64,000 bases of DNA from positions 8,925 through 72,924 of the forward strand of contig NZ_JNYZ01000044.1 of the NCBI RefSeq assembly GCF_000717335.1, given 5' to 3'. Below the pieces are notes generated by a model. The model did not search any database. It was given only the letters and a program-made list of their open reading frames with translations, and was not told the DNA's origin. The stretch comes from Amycolatopsis jejuensis (lineage in GTDB: Bacteria; Actinomycetota; Actinomycetes; Mycobacteriales; Pseudonocardiaceae). Position 1 is the stretch's first letter; each line of letters begins with the position of its first letter. This document shows positions 62,438 through 64,000 of this stretch, piece by piece. The translations under genes and the position numbers were made by a program.

Positions 62438-63315
62438 AACCCGCCCCGTTCGACCACGTCCGGGCCACGAGCGTCGAGCACGCCGTCGCCGTACTGGCGG
62501 AAAACGCCGATTCGGCGCGGGTACTCGCCGGTGGCCAGAGCCTGATCCCGCTGCTGGCCACCCGCCGTGCTCAGCCGTCGTTGCTGGTCGACATCAACGG
62601 TCTCGCCGAGTTGTCGTACCTTCGCGTCGATGACGGGCATCTCGAAATCGGCGCGTTGACCCGCAACCGTCTCATTGAGACCTCGCCGGTCACGGCCGAC
62701 GCGGCACCCCTGATCGTCGAGGCGCTGCACCATTCCGGACACGTGACCATCCGCAACCGGAGCACGATCGGCGGCAGCGCGTCGTATGCGCATCCCGCCG
62801 GGGAAAACCCGGTGGCCCTGCTGACGCTCGGCGCTTCCGTCGTGCTGACCGGACCCACCGGTCGGCGCGTCGTCCCGGTCGGCGATTTCTTCCGCGGCCC
62901 GCACCTCACGTCCGCCGCCCCCGACGAACTTCTCACCGCGGTCCGGATTCCTGTCTCCCCGCCAGGAACCCGGGTCGCCGTCGCTGAACTGGCGCGACGA
63001 CACGGTGATTTCGCCGTGGTAGCAGTACTTTCCGCACTCCGGCTGGATGATTCCGGCCGCATCACGGCCGCGTCGATCGGCATCGGGGGAGCAGGCCCGA
63101 CGCCGCTGCGCGCCTTCGCCGCCGAACAACTCCTGGTCGGCGAACACCCGTCGGACGAACTCGTGCGCGCCGCCGGTGCCGCCGCAGCCGCCGTGGTCGA
63201 CCCACCCTCCGACGTGCACGCCCCGGCCGCCTACCGCCGCCGGGTCACCGACGTGATGACGCAGCGCAGCCTGATGCGCGCGCTGTCCCCGGCCGAAAGG
63301 ACCTCCGCGGCATGA
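62434..63315 (+). CDS. Molybdenum hydroxylase medium (FAD-binding) subunit
   Basis: A 293-residue FAD subunit of the CoxM/CutM type. The FAD loops are VLAGGQSLIPLL (about residues 30-41) and NRSTIGGSASYAHPAGENP (about 108-126). The C-terminal domain is the CO dehydrogenase flavoprotein C-terminal fold. It transfers electrons from the Fe-S subunit to an acceptor. It overlaps the large-subunit gene and the small-subunit gene by ATGA each. Confidence 0.92.
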   Translation: MKPAPFDHVRATSVEHAVAVLAENADSARVLAGGQSLIPLLATRRAQPSLLVDINGLAELSYLRVDDGHLEIGALTRNRLIETSPVTADAAPLIVEALHHSGHVTIRNRSTIGGSASYAHPAGENPVALLTLGASVVLTGPTGRRVVPVGDFFRGPHLTSAAPDELLTAVRIPVSPPGTRVAVAELARRHGDFAVVAVLSALRLDDSGRITAASIGIGGAGPTPLRAFAAEQLLVGEHPSDELVRAAGAAAAAVVDPPSDVHAPAAYRRRVTDVMTQRSLMRALSPAERTSAA

Positions 63316-63800
63316 CCAGCACCCAGACGGCCCGCGCCGTCACCCTGACCGTAGACGGCGAGCAGGTCACCGCAGTCGTCGAACCCCGCCGCACCCTCTC
63401 CGACTTCCTCCGCAAGGACTGCGGCAAAACCGGCGTACACGTCGGCTGCGAGCACGGAGTGTGCGGCGCCTGCACAGTGGTCCTGGACGGCCGGACCGCG
63501 CGGTCTTGCTGCACCCTGGCCGTACAGGCGGAGGGTGCTGCGGTGTCCACAGTGGAGAGTCTCGCCGACGGCGGCAAGCTCCACCCCCTGCAGGAGGCGT
63601 TTTGGGAGCACCATGGGTTGCAGTGTGGTTTCTGCACGCCGGGGTTGCTGCTGACGGTACAGGAGCTCTTGGCCGACAACCCGGACCCGACGGACGAGGA
63701 AATCCGGGCGGGGATTTCGGGAAACTTGTGCCGGTGCACGGGATACCAGTTCATCGTGGACGCCGTGCGCGCTGCGGCCGCACAGTTGCGGGAAGGGTGA
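63312..63800 (+). CDS. Molybdenum hydroxylase small subunit, two [2Fe-2S] clusters
   Basis: A 162-residue iron-sulfur subunit. The plant-ferredoxin-type cluster is bound by CEHGVCGACTVVLDG plus a later SC (about residues 45-65). The second cluster uses CGFC and CRCTG in the helical C-terminal domain. It passes electrons from the molybdenum site to FAD. The third gene of the operon, it is followed at once by a strong terminator-like hairpin. Confidence 0.94.
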   Translation: MTSTQTARAVTLTVDGEQVTAVVEPRRTLSDFLRKDCGKTGVHVGCEHGVCGACTVVLDGRTARSCCTLAVQAEGAAVSTVESLADGGKLHPLQEAFWEHHGLQCGFCTPGLLLTVQELLADNPDPTDEEIRAGISGNLCRCTGYQFIVDAVRAAAAQLREG

Positions 63801-63890
63801 TCTTCCACCGAAGTTGCGCGGCGAACGATCGCACGGCCGGAACACCTGCCGCGGTGACCACTGACTGACCGGCTGACGAGCCGGCCCAGG

Positions 63891-63940
63891 AAAGGCACGG
63901 ACCGCAACCTCCAATGGGGAGGTGCGGTCCGCGCCTTTTT
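63891..63940 (+). terminator. Rho-independent terminator of the molybdenum hydroxylase operon
   Basis: AAAGGC-AC-GGACCGCAACCTCC pairs with GGAGGTGCGGTCC-GC-GCCTTTTT around a short AATGG loop, with one bulged base. The stem runs into five T residues at 63936-63940. It lies 91 bp after the small-subunit stop. Confidence 0.8.
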
Positions 63941-64000
63941 GCGTGCCCACGCGGGATTGGCTGCACGCCCCACCGTCGCCCCACCGCCCCACCGTCGCCC
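63941..64000. other. Window end, no gene recognised
   Basis: Sixty bases downstream of the terminator. The last 35 are C-rich, with GCCCCACCGTCGCC-like units repeated, perhaps the start of another degenerate array cut by the window edge. Confidence 0.4.

Noticed and set aside
60059..63800. Assignment of the molybdenum hydroxylase as CO dehydrogenase (coxLMS)
   Set aside because: The form I active-site loop AYxCSFR is absent, the gene order is L-M-S, and no cox accessory genes are nearby.
63231..63992. Minus-strand open frames opposite the Fe-S subunit gene and terminator
   Set aside because: They run antisense to two [2Fe-2S] motifs and through the hairpin; no domain is recognisable.
1..64000. 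Mobile elements, prophage or integrated plasmid
   Set aside because: No transposase, integrase, terminal inverted repeats or tRNA attachment site was seen. Repeats here are short arrays, not element ends.

Overview
The window is high-GC DNA with many GTG starts, dense ATGA/GTGA gene overlaps, very rare TTA codons and F420-dependent enzymes. This fits an actinomycete, most likely Pseudonocardiaceae (Amycolatopsis-like); the genus is an inference. I see no tRNA, rRNA, CRISPR array, transposase, integrase or phage gene. Almost every gene is catabolic, a transporter or a regulator. The dominant theme is uptake and hydrolysis of peptides, amides and related N-containing compounds.

Layout. 1-4739: a partial DUF3500 gene, a flavin monooxygenase and an alpha/beta hydrolase on the minus strand, divergent from a TetR regulator, then a ChrB_N-like protein overlapping an MFS transporter. 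4801-6454: two convergent IclR paralogues. 6665-19309 (locus A): an eleven-gene plus-strand operon with a peptide-type binding protein, an RraA-like and an HpcH/HpaI-like aldolase, two ABC ATPases, two permeases (the second broken by a one-base frameshift), a DUF885 protein that has lost the family metal motif, a creatininase-like protein with altered ligands, an intact DUF885 peptidase, and an M20 dipeptidase carrying two repeat insertions. 19311-24268: a Tat-exported phospholipase C, a repeat-rich gap, a GNAT, a DJ-1/Hsp31 protein and its TetR repressor, each of the last two preceded by the same operator. 24283-31634 (locus B): a complete dipeptide ABC transporter ending in an S9 peptidase, divergent from a TetR regulator. 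32574-36808: an M20/CPG2 peptidase, a threonine-synthase-like PLP enzyme, a haloacetate dehalogenase with the whole known active-site set, and a divergent LysR. 36818-49247 (locus C): two tandem-domain Lrp/AsnC regulators, a third peptide ABC transporter with a fused double ATPase, a leaderless gamma-glutamyltransferase, a non-canonical M28 peptidase, an SDR and a ketopantoate-reductase-like enzyme.

49328-52655: an aromatic hydroxylase, a methyltransferase with a suspicious 5' end, a repeat-rich gap, and an ArsR/SRPBCC pair. 52751-63800 (locus D): a seven-gene minus-strand operon (LLM oxidoreductase, F420-dependent glucose-6-phosphate dehydrogenase, SnoaL-like protein, alpha/beta hydrolase, DUF1028 protein, M20 amidohydrolase, PucR) divergent from a three-gene molybdenum hydroxylase. 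The hydroxylase could oxidise an N-heterocycle, the LLM/FGD pair could supply F420H2-driven reduction, and the hydrolases could open amide or ester bonds. It is the best candidate for an undescribed pathway, but its substrate cannot be read from sequence.

Patterns beyond genes: intergenic arrays with 37-, 24- and 25-bp periods, similar expansion inside one M20 gene, a recurrent palindrome GTCCA-N3-TGGAC inside coding sequence, several matched operator/regulator pairs, and only three TTA codons, in loci A and D.
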